This document shows, in pieces, positions 57,313 through 64,000 of a DNA stretch of 64,000 nucleotides (position 1 is its first letter; each line of letters begins with the position of its first letter). Origin of the DNA: Actinomycetes bacterium (lineage in GTDB: Bacteria > Actinomycetota > Actinomycetes > Actinomycetales > Microbacteriaceae); assembly GCA_023428065.1 (NCBI GenBank), contig JAEYZI010000004.1:1-64000 (forward strand). The letters run 5' to 3'. The notes under the pieces are model-generated. The model was not told the origin of the DNA and made no database searches. It saw only the letters and a program-made list of their open reading frames with translations. The position numbers and the translations under genes are program-made.

Positions 57313-57870
57313 TCACTCCCACACGGACGGCGCCGGTTGGCGCGTCGCGGGCAGGCGCACCTCGGCCGCCCAGTCGTGCAGCCAGGTGGGGATGGGGTGC
57401 GCAGCCGGGTCCATGCCCGTGATGCGCCCGAGCTCCTCGATCGGCACGGTGCCCCCCGCGTCGTAGAGGAACCGCGCCTGGATGTAGGCGCGCGCGTACA
57501 CCTCGCCGTCGGCGACGAAACGCTGCTCGAGGTAGACCGAGCGCTCGTCGATGCCGAGGAGCCGCGATTCGATCACGTACCGCTGCCCGAGCTTGAGCGA
57601 CTTGCGGTAGGCGATCGACTGCGCCGAGACCACGGGATACACCCCGGCGTCGCGGACGCGCTTCCACAGCCCGGTGCGCACGACGAGCTCCTGTCGTGCG
57701 TGGTCGAGGTTCGAGAGGTACGCGCCGTTGTTCATGTGGCGCAGCTCGTCGAGGTCGCCGATCGTGACGCGCCGCGGCGAGCGGCACACGTCGTAGATGC
57801 CGAGCGGGGGCAGCTTCGGCGCGCGCGTGGCGAGCCAGAGGAGACGAGCGGAGCGACGGATGAATCCCAC
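57313..57870 (-). CDS. Hotdog-fold thioesterase (THEM6/4HBT-like)
   Basis: 185 residues. SPRRVTIGDLDELRHMNNGAYLSNLDHARQELVVRTGLW is the hotdog helix region with the D-x-D-x-x-x-H-x-N motif used by 4-hydroxybenzoyl-CoA-type thioesterases; SIAYRKSLKLGQRYVIESRLLGIDERSVYLEQRF gives the central strands. Predicted acyl-CoA thioester hydrolase in the cytoplasm, with a basic amphipathic N-terminus (FIRRSARLLWLATRAP). GTG 57870 is 6 nt after TAACGT. It is upstream of the esterase gene on the same strand, with 54 bp between. Confidence 0.87.
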   Translation of the reverse strand: MGFIRRSARLLWLATRAPKLPPLGIYDVCRSPRRVTIGDLDELRHMNNGAYLSNLDHARQELVVRTGLWKRVRDAGVYPVVSAQSIAYRKSLKLGQRYVIESRLLGIDERSVYLEQRFVADGEVYARAYIQARFLYDAGGTVPIEELGRITGMDPAAHPIPTWLHDWAAEVRLPATRQPAPSVWE

Positions 57871-57876
57871 GCGGGC

Positions 57877-57882
57877 ACGTTA
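57877..57882 (-). promoter_or_regulatory. Leaderless -10 box of the thioesterase gene
   Basis: TAACGT on the minus strand, 6 nt before the GTG at 57870. Confidence 0.55.
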
Positions 57883-57942
57883 GACCTGCCGTGCGCGCGA
57901 GGAGGGATCCGTTGTCGCGCGCCGACAAACCCCGGGGGCGAG

Positions 57943-58851
57943 TCAGCGCGTGCGATGCGCGGGGATCGCCAGCCGCGGAGCGTGACGCTCGTACCCGATG
58001 CCCGCCGCCTCGATGAGCCGCACGACCCGCTGGCGGTGGCCGCGCCAGGGCTCGAGCAGCTCGAGCATGCCGTCGTCGTCGACGCGACGCCCGACGAGTG
58101 CCGTGCCGACGCGCTTGCACAGGTGCAGGTCGCCCACGCTCACCGCGTCGGGATCGCCGTGGCTGCGCTGGAGCGTCTCGGCGACCGTCCACGGGCCGAT
58201 CCCGACGACGGTGCGCAGTCGCCGGGCCGCCTCCGGGGAGGCGAGCCCCGCGCACCGCTCGAGCGCGTCGGCCACCGCGAACACCCGCATGAGGGTGTCC
58301 GACCGCTGCGGCCCGACACCCGCGCGGTGCCACTCCCACGACGGGATGCGTCGCCACACCGCCGCCGTCGGCACGACCCGCATGCCGAGCGGTGCGGGGC
58401 CGGGGGCCGGCTCGCCGTGCCGGGTCACGAGCTGACGCCACGCGGCCTTCGCCTCGATGCCCGTCACCTTCTGCCCGAGCACGCTCGGCACGAGCGCCGG
58501 CAGGATGCGCCCCGTGCGCGCGAGCCGCAGTCCCGGGGTCTCGTGGTGCAGCCGCGCGACGAGCGGGTGTCGCCGCGGCTCGAAGCCGGCGTCGTCGTCG
58601 TCGCCGCCGAGCAGCGCGGGCACCCCGGCGAGCGCCTCCTCGGCGCCGTCACCCCACGCGCGCGCCTCGACGGCATCCGCGCGCTCCCGCAGCAGCAGGG
58701 TCGCCGTGCCCGAGGCGAGCCGCAGGGTGAGCCACCATCCGTCGGCGTCGCGGCGGATGGTCGGATCGGTGCGCCCCTGGGCGAGGGGGGCGAGGGAGTG
58801 CCGCACGTCGACGCGACGCTGCGGCGCGTAGCAGGCGACGAGCGGGTCCAT
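57943..58851 (-). CDS. AlkA-like DNA-3-methyladenine glycosylase (HhH-GPD)
   Basis: 302 residues. N-terminal beta part (about 1-110), then VPSVLGQKVTGIEAKAAWRQLV and the helix-hairpin-helix LRTVVGIGPWTVAETLQRSHGDPDAVSVGDLHLCKRVGTAL; the Asp in VGDLHL is the catalytic residue. It removes alkylated bases from DNA in base-excision repair. The ATG 58851 (MDPLVACYAPQRRV) lies 7 nt after TACCCT; an upstream in-frame ATG at 58896 would precede that box and is rejected. The residue exposure for broad or narrow substrate range cannot be judged. Confidence 0.88.
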   Translation of the reverse strand: MDPLVACYAPQRRVDVRHSLAPLAQGRTDPTIRRDADGWWLTLRLASGTATLLLRERADAVEARAWGDGAEEALAGVPALLGGDDDDAGFEPRRHPLVARLHHETPGLRLARTGRILPALVPSVLGQKVTGIEAKAAWRQLVTRHGEPAPGPAPLGMRVVPTAAVWRRIPSWEWHRAGVGPQRSDTLMRVFAVADALERCAGLASPEAARRLRTVVGIGPWTVAETLQRSHGDPDAVSVGDLHLCKRVGTALVGRRVDDDGMLELLEPWRGHRQRVVRLIEAAGIGYERHAPRLAIPAHRTR

Positions 58852-58858
58852 CCCGGCC

Positions 58859-58864
58859 AGGGTA
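58859..58864 (-). promoter_or_regulatory. Leaderless -10 box of the glycosylase gene
   Basis: TACCCT on the minus strand, 7 nt before the ATG at 58851. Confidence 0.55.
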
Positions 58865-58896
58865 ACCCCGCGCGCCGACCCCGGCCGCACGCACAC

Positions 58897-58931
58897 GAGG
58901 GGCCCGCACGGACGAACCGCGCGGGCCCCTC
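58897..58931 (-). terminator. Strong hairpin after the first small membrane-protein gene
   Basis: GAGGGGCCCGC (58897-58907) and GCGGGCCCCTC (58921-58931) pair perfectly, with CGG/CCG pairing inside after one mismatch and an ACGAA loop. It starts 8 nt after the stop of the gene at 58940. No T-run. Confidence 0.7.
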
Positions 58932-58939
58932 GACCTGGC

Positions 58940-59215
58940 TCAGTAGTTGGTGACGGTGCCGTTGGCGATCAAGGTCGCGAAGAGCCCGAACCACAGGATC
59001 GTGAACAGCAGGCCGAGAGCGACGAAGACGATGCCGAGGATGAGCCCCACCTTCGCGGGCGTGTTGGTGTAGCCGGCCTTCTTCGACTGGTTGAGAGCGA
59101 CGGCGCTCAGGATGAGGCCGACGATGCCCGTGAAGAACACCAGCACGAGGCCGACGATGCCGAGGGTCTTGCCGGGGTAGTCCGTGCCGGCCGGTGCGGT
59201 CTGGAGGTTGGTCAT
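58940..59215 (-). CDS. Small two-span membrane protein (DUF4190-like), paralogue 1
   Basis: 91 residues. GKTLGIVGLVLVFFTGIVGLILSAVALNQSKKAGYTN is the signature: span, turn, span, then Ser-Lys-Lys-Ala-Gly; a third hydrophobic segment VGLILGIVFVALGLLFTILWF follows. These proteins are typical of actinobacteria and of unknown function, often with a Pro/Ala N-terminal tail, which here is short. ATG 59215 has AAGGAGC as ribosome site. The paralogue at 59363 shares the GKTLGIVGL and SKKAGYxN blocks. Confidence 0.8.
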   Translation of the reverse strand: MTNLQTAPAGTDYPGKTLGIVGLVLVFFTGIVGLILSAVALNQSKKAGYTNTPAKVGLILGIVFVALGLLFTILWFGLFATLIANGTVTNY

Positions 59216-59315
59216 GATGCTCCTTGTGAGGTGGTCGGCCCGATCGGGCCACCGGGAGAGCCTAGCGACAGCGGCACGCCCGGAGAGGGAAGAACGTCCC
59301 ATCTCGCCGCATGAC

Positions 59316-59349
59316 GACGGGCCGCGCGGTTCGTCCCGCGCGGCCCGTC
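59316..59349 (-). terminator. Perfect 14-bp hairpin after the second small membrane-protein gene
   Basis: GACGGGCCGCGCGG (59316-59329) and CCGCGCGGCCCGTC (59336-59349), loop TTCGTC on the plus strand. It begins 13 nt after the stop of the gene at 59363 and is not followed by T residues. Confidence 0.75.
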
Positions 59350-59362
59350 GAGGATGCCCTGC

Positions 59363-59725
59363 TCAGCCGCAGGTGACGGTGACGCCGTTGTAGTCGTGCA
59401 CGCCCGGGCCGAGCTCGGCGCACAGGCTCGTCGCGGCGACGAGGCCCGCGATGATGATGGCCCAGAAGATGATCCAGCCGATCGTGCCGAGCACGCCGAT
59501 CACGATGCCGACGACGGCCGGCACGTTGCCGTAGCCCGCCTTCTTCGACTTGCGCAGCGCGACGATGCTCACGATGAGGCCGACGATCGCGACGAGGATG
59601 CTGAGGATGAGTCCCACGATGCCGAGGGTCTTGCCCGGGTCGGTCGCGGCGGGTGCGGCAGCGGGGGCTGCGGGAGCCGCGGGGGCCGGCTGGGCGGCGG
59701 GGTCGGGGACGTTGGGGTCGGTCAT
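59363..59725 (-). CDS. Small membrane protein (DUF4190-like), paralogue 2
   Basis: 120 residues. Pro/Ala-rich tail (1-30), then GKTLGIVGLILSILVAIVGLIVSIVALRKSKKAGYGNVPAVVGIVIGVLGTIGWIIFWAIIIAG: three spans in the same order as paralogue 1. The C-terminus adds CAELGPGVHDYNGVTVTCG, with two Cys that may pair outside the membrane, absent in paralogue 1. AAGGAGCG precedes the ATG. The two genes have separate hairpins, so they are separate units. Confidence 0.8.
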   Translation of the reverse strand: MTDPNVPDPAAQPAPAAPAAPAAAPAATDPGKTLGIVGLILSILVAIVGLIVSIVALRKSKKAGYGNVPAVVGIVIGVLGTIGWIIFWAIIIAGLVAATSLCAELGPGVHDYNGVTVTCG

Positions 59726-59824
59726 GACGCTCCTTGCGGTGGTGGTGGATGTTCGGACACGCCGAACAGAGGAACTCTAGCGATCGATCCCCGACTCGGA
59801 TGGGAGGCAGACGACGAAACAAGG

Positions 59825-59830
59825 CATGAT
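59825..59830 (+). promoter_or_regulatory. Leaderless -10 box of pfkA
   Basis: CATGAT, 6 nt before the GTG at 59837. Confidence 0.5.
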
Positions 59831-59836
59831 GGGCGG

Positions 59837-60862
59837 GTGAAGATCGGAATCCTCACCAGCGGCGGCGACTGCCCAGGACTCAACGCCGTCATCCGCGGTG
59901 CCGTGCTGAAGGGCCTCACCCAGCACGACGACATCGAGTTCGTCGGCATCCGCGACGGCTGGAAGGGCCTCGTCGAGGCCGACGTGCACCCGCTCGGGCG
60001 CCCCCAGGTCATGGGCATCTCGAAACAGGGCGGCACGATCCTCGGAACCTCCCGCACGAACCCGTTCGAGTACGGCGGTGTGGAGCGCGTCCGGGACGTC
60101 ATGGCAGACACGGGCATGGACGCCGTCATCGCGATCGGCGGCGAGGGCACCCTCGCGGCGGCGAAACGCCTCACGGACGAGGGCCTGCAGATCGTCGGCG
60201 TTCCGAAGACCGTCGACAACGACCTCTCCGCGACCGACTACACCTTCGGCTTCGACACGGCCGTGCAGATCGCCACCGAGGCGATGGACCGGCTGCGCAC
60301 GACGGGCGACTCGCACGGACGATGCATGGTCGCGGAGGTCATGGGTCGGCACGTCGGCTGGATCGCCCTGCACTCGGGCATGGCGTCGGGCGCGCACGCG
60401 ATCCTCATCCCGGAGCGCAAGACGAGCATGGACGAGATCTGCACGTGGGTGGACTCCGCCCGCGCCCGCGGTCGCGCCCCGCTCGTCGTCGTCGCCGAGG
60501 GCTTCCAGCTCGACACGATGGACGACGCCCACTCGGAGCGCGGCCTCGACGCCTTCGGGCGCCCGCGCCTCGGCGGCATCGGCGACATGCTCGCCCCCGA
60601 GATCGAGGACCGCACGGGCATCGAGACCCGCTCGACGACCCTCGGCCACATCCAGCGCGGCGGCACCCCGACGGCGTACGACCGCGTGCTCGCGACCCGC
60701 TACGGCATGGCGGTCGTCGACATCGTGCTCGAGGAGCAGTGGGGCAAGATGGTCGCGCTCCGCGGCACCCAGATCGTGACCGTGCCGTTCGAGGACGCCC
60801 TCGGGCGCCTCAAGACGGTGCCGCAGTCTCGCTACGACGAGGCCGCCATCCTCTTCGGCTGA
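59837..60862 (+). CDS. pfkA: 6-phosphofructokinase
   Basis: 341 residues. Phosphorylates fructose-6-phosphate in glycolysis. MKIGILTSGGDCPGLNAVIRG is the N-terminal nucleotide loop; GGEGT (101-105) and PKTVDND (123-129) surround the phosphoryl site, D127 being the base; EVMGRHVGWIALHSG and LGHIQRGGTPTAYDR follow. Position 104 is Gly, as in ATP enzymes, while 124 is Lys, as in pyrophosphate enzymes; this mix is known from actinobacterial ATP-dependent PFKs. GTG 59837 follows CATGAT. A serine hydrolase gene begins 2 nt after the stop. Confidence 0.96.
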   Translation: MKIGILTSGGDCPGLNAVIRGAVLKGLTQHDDIEFVGIRDGWKGLVEADVHPLGRPQVMGISKQGGTILGTSRTNPFEYGGVERVRDVMADTGMDAVIAIGGEGTLAAAKRLTDEGLQIVGVPKTVDNDLSATDYTFGFDTAVQIATEAMDRLRTTGDSHGRCMVAEVMGRHVGWIALHSGMASGAHAILIPERKTSMDEICTWVDSARARGRAPLVVVAEGFQLDTMDDAHSERGLDAFGRPRLGGIGDMLAPEIEDRTGIETRSTTLGHIQRGGTPTAYDRVLATRYGMAVVDIVLEEQWGKMVALRGTQIVTVPFEDALGRLKTVPQSRYDEAAILFG

Positions 60863-60864
60863 CC

Positions 60865-62235
60865 GTGGTGTCGACGTCGCGACTCGTCGAGTCGCTCGCG
60901 CAGCTCGACGCGCGTGTGGGCACGATGGCGCCGACGCAGGTGAGGGGCGTCGTCGCCGACGGGCGGCTCGACCGGCTCGACGGCCTGGGCGAGCTGCCGG
61001 GCGAGGCGGCACGCACGGCCTTCCGCATCGCGTCGTGCACGAAGAGCTTCACGGCGGCCGCCGCGCTCCTGCTCGAGGCGGACGGCGTGCTCGACCTCGA
61101 CGAGCCCCTCGCGGACGCGCTCGACACCCCCCTGCGCGTCGTGGGTCCGGACGGCCCGCCGCCGACCGTGCTCGACGCGCTCTCGATGCGCGCGGGCTTC
61201 CCGACCGACGACCCGTGGGCGGACCGGCAGGAGTCGCTTCCCGACGATCGTTTCGCCGCGCTCCTCGCCGAGGGGGTGCGCACGATCTTCCCGGCGGGCA
61301 CGCGCTTCGAGTACTCGAACCTGGGGTACGCGATCGTCGGCCGCATCCTGTCGGCTCGCGCGGGGATGCCGTTCCGCCGCCTCGTCGAGTCGCGGCTGAT
61401 CGAGCCGCTCGGCCTCGCCGGTACGGGCTTCGACGCATCGATCGGCGGGGCGATCACGGGCGTGCGACCCGCCGCCGACGGCTGGGAGCCGCTGCCGTTC
61501 AGCGGGCCCGGCGCGTTCTCGCCGATCGGCGGCCTGTTCAGCACGGCCCCCGACCTCGCACGCTGGTGCGGCGTGCTCGCAGGCGCGGTCGAGGCGGGCG
61601 ACGTGCTGCCCGCCCACCTCGCCGAGCGGATGCGGCATCCGCACACCCCCGTCACGGGCGACCCGGGCGGCCCCGGTCCGTGGCGCGCCTACGGTCTCGG
61701 CCTCACGGTGCGCGCGGATGCCGACGGCCGCCTCTTCGTCGGCCACAGCGGCGGCTACCCCGGTTTCACGACGCGCATGGAGTGGGAGCAGGCGTCGCGC
61801 CTCGGCGTCGTCGTCTTCGAGAACGCGACCTACACGGCCCTCACGCCCGCGGTCGAGGCCGTCATGGATGCCGCCTTCGCGGCCGAGGAGGAGACCCCTG
61901 CGCCGCGCGAGCGCGGGACGGCCGAGCCGTGGCCGGAGACGGTCGCGGCCGCCGACGGGCTGCGGGCATCGCTGCCGGCGGGCTCGCTCGGAGACCGCTC
62001 GCTCTTCGACGCGTGCGTCGAGCTCGACCTGCCGTTCGCCGAACGCGAGGCGCGGCTGCGCGCGCTGCTCGACGAGATCGGCGGCGTCGACGAGCTCGGC
62101 GAGCTCGAGCACGAGACGCCCGCGCACGCCGCGTGGGAGCTGCGCGGCCCCCGCGGGACGCTGCGCTGCCGCATCCTCATGACGCCGCTCGCGGAGCCCC
62201 GCGTGCAGAAGCTCGACGTCTCGCCCTCCCCCTAG
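60865..62235 (+). CDS. Beta-lactamase-fold serine hydrolase (cytoplasmic type)
   Basis: 456 residues. FRIASCTKSFTAAAALLLEADGVL gives SCTK (S-x-x-K), FEYSNLGYAIVGRIL gives YSN and FVGHSGGYPGF gives the third motif. After the catalytic part (about 1-340) comes a C-terminal domain of about 110 residues ending LRCRILMTPLAEPRVQKLDV, as in many esterase/peptidase members. No signal peptide, unlike the paralogue at 499. Tandem GTG codons at 60865 and 60868 start it directly after pfkA, so co-transcription is likely; the metabolic reason is unclear. Confidence 0.87.
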   Translation: MVSTSRLVESLAQLDARVGTMAPTQVRGVVADGRLDRLDGLGELPGEAARTAFRIASCTKSFTAAAALLLEADGVLDLDEPLADALDTPLRVVGPDGPPPTVLDALSMRAGFPTDDPWADRQESLPDDRFAALLAEGVRTIFPAGTRFEYSNLGYAIVGRILSARAGMPFRRLVESRLIEPLGLAGTGFDASIGGAITGVRPAADGWEPLPFSGPGAFSPIGGLFSTAPDLARWCGVLAGAVEAGDVLPAHLAERMRHPHTPVTGDPGGPGPWRAYGLGLTVRADADGRLFVGHSGGYPGFTTRMEWEQASRLGVVVFENATYTALTPAVEAVMDAAFAAEEETPAPRERGTAEPWPETVAAADGLRASLPAGSLGDRSLFDACVELDLPFAEREARLRALLDEIGGVDELGELEHETPAHAAWELRGPRGTLRCRILMTPLAEPRVQKLDVSPSP

Positions 62236-62238
62236 GCT
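62233..62238 (+). promoter_or_regulatory. Leaderless -10 box of the YhdH-type gene
   Basis: TAGGCT; the first three bases are the stop codon of the preceding gene. 6 nt to the ATG at 62245. Confidence 0.6.
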
Positions 62239-62244
62239 CGGAGC

Positions 62245-63222
62245 ATGGTGCGTGCGCTGCAGGTGACTCGAGAGGACACGGGCGCGGGCGCCCGCTTCGT
62301 GGAGCTCGAGGAGGGCGACCTCGGCGACGGCGAGGTGCTGCTCGACGTCGCCTACTCGAGCCTCAACTTCAAGGACGGCCTCGCGCTGCGGGGCGACCGA
62401 GGCGTCGTGCGCGTCTCACCGCTCGTACCCGGCATCGACGTCGTCGGCACGGTCGTCGAGTCGAGCGACGGCCGCTGGCGCGCGGGCGACGAGGTCGTGC
62501 TCACGGGCGCCGGGCTCGGTGAGACCCGCAACGGCGGTTACAGCACGCGCGCGCGGGTGCCCGCCGCCGACCTCGTGCGCGTGCCCGAGCGGCTCGGGAT
62601 GCGCCGGGTCGCCGCGATCGGCACGGCCGGCTTCACCGCCGCCCAGGCGGTGCTCGCCCTCGAGCAGGCCGACATCCCCGACGGCGAGATCGTCGTGACG
62701 GGAGCGACGGGCGGACTCGGGTCGATCGCCGTCATGCTGCTCGCCGCATCCGGCCACCACGTCGTCGCCGCGACGGGTCACCCCCACGACCGCGGCTACC
62801 TCGAGCGGCTCGGCGCCGCCGGGCTGCTCGACCGCGCGGAGCTGCAGACCACCGGCAAGCCGCTTCAGGCGAGCCGGTGGGCGGGCGCGATCGACGTCGT
62901 CGGCGGCACGACCCTCGCGACGCTCCTCGCGCAGGCCCGCTACGGCGGCGCGGTCGCCGCGTGCGGCCTCGTCGAGAGCCCCGAGCTCGTGACGACCGTC
63001 ATGCCCTTCATCCTGCGCGGCGTGCGGCTGCTCGGCATCAACTCGGTCGAGGCCCCGCTCGTGACACGCGCCCGCGTGTGGGACCGGCTCGAGCGCGACC
63101 TCGACCTCGGGCTGCTCGACAGCCTCACGACCGAGATCGCGCTCGCCGACGTGCCCTCGTACGCGAGTCGCATCCTGTCGGGCGACACCCGAGGGCGAAT
63201 CGCGGTGCGCGTGGCAGACTGA
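62245..63222 (+). CDS. YhdH/AcuI-type NADPH-dependent acrylyl-CoA reductase-like protein
   Basis: 325 residues, medium-chain dehydrogenase family without zinc. VAYSSLNFKDGLALRGDRGVVRVSPLVPGIDVVGTVV is the N-terminal YhdH signature; IGTAGFTAAQAVLALEQ and VVTGATGGLGSIAVMLLAASGHHVVAATG the cofactor domain; ARYGGAVAACGLVESPELVTTVMPFILRGVRLLGINSV the family end. Related enzymes reduce acryloyl-CoA to propanoyl-CoA, protecting from a reactive alkene. The proper substrate here is inferred only. Confidence 0.9.
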   Translation: MVRALQVTREDTGAGARFVELEEGDLGDGEVLLDVAYSSLNFKDGLALRGDRGVVRVSPLVPGIDVVGTVVESSDGRWRAGDEVVLTGAGLGETRNGGYSTRARVPAADLVRVPERLGMRRVAAIGTAGFTAAQAVLALEQADIPDGEIVVTGATGGLGSIAVMLLAASGHHVVAATGHPHDRGYLERLGAAGLLDRAELQTTGKPLQASRWAGAIDVVGGTTLATLLAQARYGGAVAACGLVESPELVTTVMPFILRGVRLLGINSVEAPLVTRARVWDRLERDLDLGLLDSLTTEIALADVPSYASRILSGDTRGRIAVRVAD

Positions 63223-63227
63223 CCGGC

Positions 63228-63638
63228 ATGGACGCCACCGCCGTCGCCATCGCCGGATCCGTCTTCGCGGGCATCGCCGCCGCGATCCACGTCTACATCT
63301 GGGTGCTCGAGAGCGTGCTCTGGACGCGCGAGTCGACCCGGCGCACCTTCGGCGTCAGATCGGCCGAGGACGCCGACACCCTCCGCGTCATGGCCTACAA
63401 CCAGGGCTTCTACAACCTCTTCCTCGCGCTCGGCGTCGTCGTCGGGCTCGTGCTGTTGTGGTCGGGCGTCGACGTCGCCGGCCTCGTGCTGACCCTCTTC
63501 GCGTGCGCGTGCATGGTGCTCGCGGCTCTCGTGCTGCTGACCGCCGACTCCCGGATGCGGCGCGCCGCGCTCGTGCAGGGTGCGGCTCCGCTCGTGGCGG
63601 TCGTCCTGCTCGCCTACGTGCTCACGCAGCTCGGCTGA
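63228..63638 (+). CDS. DUF1304 family membrane protein
   Basis: 136 residues, four spans (about 5-25, 50-75, 80-102, 112-134). AAAIHVYIWVLESVLWTRESTRRTFGVRS and RVMAYNQGFYNLFLALGVVVGLVLLW are the DUF1304 signature. Function unknown. CAGACT 7 nt before the ATG may be its own weak promoter; it also follows the YhdH gene by only 5 nt and may be read through. Confidence 0.88.
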   Translation: MDATAVAIAGSVFAGIAAAIHVYIWVLESVLWTRESTRRTFGVRSAEDADTLRVMAYNQGFYNLFLALGVVVGLVLLWSGVDVAGLVLTLFACACMVLAALVLLTADSRMRRAALVQGAAPLVAVVLLAYVLTQLG

Positions 63639-63672
63639 CATCGCACCCCTCCCCCTCGGCGCGCGAGTGAGG

Positions 63673-63678
63673 TAACGT
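63673..63678 (+). promoter_or_regulatory. Putative -10 box of the CAP-domain gene
   Basis: TAACGT; leader of about 27 nt with GGGGGAGAAG as ribosome site before the ATG at 63712. Confidence 0.45.
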
Positions 63679-63711
63679 CTCAGCAGTCGCCGACCGGGGG
63701 GAGAAGCGATC

Positions 63712-64000
63712 ATGGGGACCGATCCGTCCGTCGCCGGGCGTCGGCGCGCACCGGCACCACGCCGCATCGCGGCCGTCCTGGCTCTCGTCGCGGGGCTCGT
63801 CGCCGCCCTGCTGCCGAGTCCCGCGTTCGCGGCCGCGGACCCTGCGGTCGCGACCGCGCGCATCTTCAGCGACACCAACGCCGTGCGCGCGAGCGCCGGA
63901 CAGATCCCGCTCGTGCGCAACGCGAGCATGGACGCCGTCGCCATGGCCTGGTCGAAGAAGCAGCACGACGCCCCCGGGATGTCCCACAACCCCTCGTACT
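63712..64000 (+). CDS. Secreted CAP-domain (SCP/PR-1-like) protein, 5' part
   Basis: First 96 residues; the gene runs beyond the window. Basic N-terminus and signal peptide (RRIAAVLALVAGLVAALLPSPAFAA, cleavage about residue 41), then ARIFSDTNAVRASAGQIPLVRNASMDAVAMAWSKKQH...MSHNPSY, the start of a CAP domain, where an Ala-rich helix with xxNxxRxxxGxxPL and a following His are conserved. Bacterial CAP proteins are secreted and of varied, mostly unknown role. The GGGGGAGAAG ribosome site supports the ATG 63712. Confidence 0.85.
   Translation, partial: MGTDPSVAGRRRAPAPRRIAAVLALVAGLVAALLPSPAFAAADPAVATARIFSDTNAVRASAGQIPLVRNASMDAVAMAWSKKQHDAPGMSHNPSY

Overview
The window is about 70% GC, uses GTG as a start codon almost as often as ATG, and is packed with short operons of primary metabolism. 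Protein families (PurS/PurQ/PurL FGAM synthase, a sterol-carrier-like protein next to purD, a septum-formation-like protein, DUF6421, a purA-acylphosphatase neighbourhood), TANNNT boxes 6-7 nt before start codons, and the recurrent hexamer GGATGC/GCATCC all point to a chromosomal segment of an actinobacterium, most likely Microbacteriaceae. I see no tRNA, rRNA, CRISPR array, insertion sequence, prophage or plasmid gene, and no gene-free stretch longer than 300 bases (the longest are about 150-200 bp).

Layout. 1-13.2 kb: de novo purine synthesis (end of purF, purD-purC, purS-purQ, purL) interleaved with a beta-lactamase-fold lipoprotein, small membrane proteins, a VOC dioxygenase-like protein, an SGNH hydrolase, a stand-alone GAPDH, a GlxA-type regulator and an alpha/beta hydrolase. 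13.3-19 kb: SDR and chorismate mutase, a MarR repressor divergent from a DHA2 drug exporter, a hydrolase, a GNAT acetyltransferase and a membrane protein. 19-25 kb: two sodium:monocarboxylate (acetate/pyruvate-type) symporters arranged around a LytS/LytTR two-component system, with a 21-bp-spaced direct repeat in the divergent control region. 25-26.5 kb: acylphosphatase and purA. 26.6-31.4 kb: a 1,574-residue wall-anchored adhesin-like protein ending in LPMTG with 12 Ig-like modules. 31.5-37.8 kb: a SpoU-type RNA methyltransferase, a second surface protein with an LARTG signal, a NarL-type two-component system and an orphan DNA adenine/cytosine-N4 methyltransferase. 38-43.4 kb: a MetE-C-like methyltransferase with a strongly structured leader, a HAD-IIA phosphatase, a septum-formation-like protein, pyrE, exonuclease III and a RidA-like protein. 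43.4-49.4 kb: an SDR divergent from an XRE/MmyB-like regulator around a 15-bp palindrome, two acyl-CoA-dehydrogenase-fold flavin monooxygenases and an APC permease. 49.4-58.9 kb: hydrolase, AEC transporter, ASCH protein, a DUF6421-SDR-FAD oxidoreductase group, TetR with a pectinacetylesterase-like enzyme, a hotdog thioesterase and an AlkA-like glycosylase. 59-64 kb: two paralogous small membrane proteins, pfkA, a second beta-lactamase-fold enzyme, a YhdH-type reductase, a DUF1304 protein and the start of a secreted CAP-domain protein.

How it works together. purF, D, C, S, Q, L and A cover most of the PRPP-to-AMP route (purM, N, E/K, H and B are not here) and pyrE shares their PRPP supply. The LytSR/symporter group looks like a carbon-overflow uptake module. 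The flavin monooxygenase pair with its permease looks like a small catabolic or sulfur-scavenging unit. Many single genes carry a TANNNT box 6-7 nt before the start codon and no Shine-Dalgarno sequence, so leaderless transcription appears common; downstream operon genes overlap by 1-8 nt and look translationally coupled.
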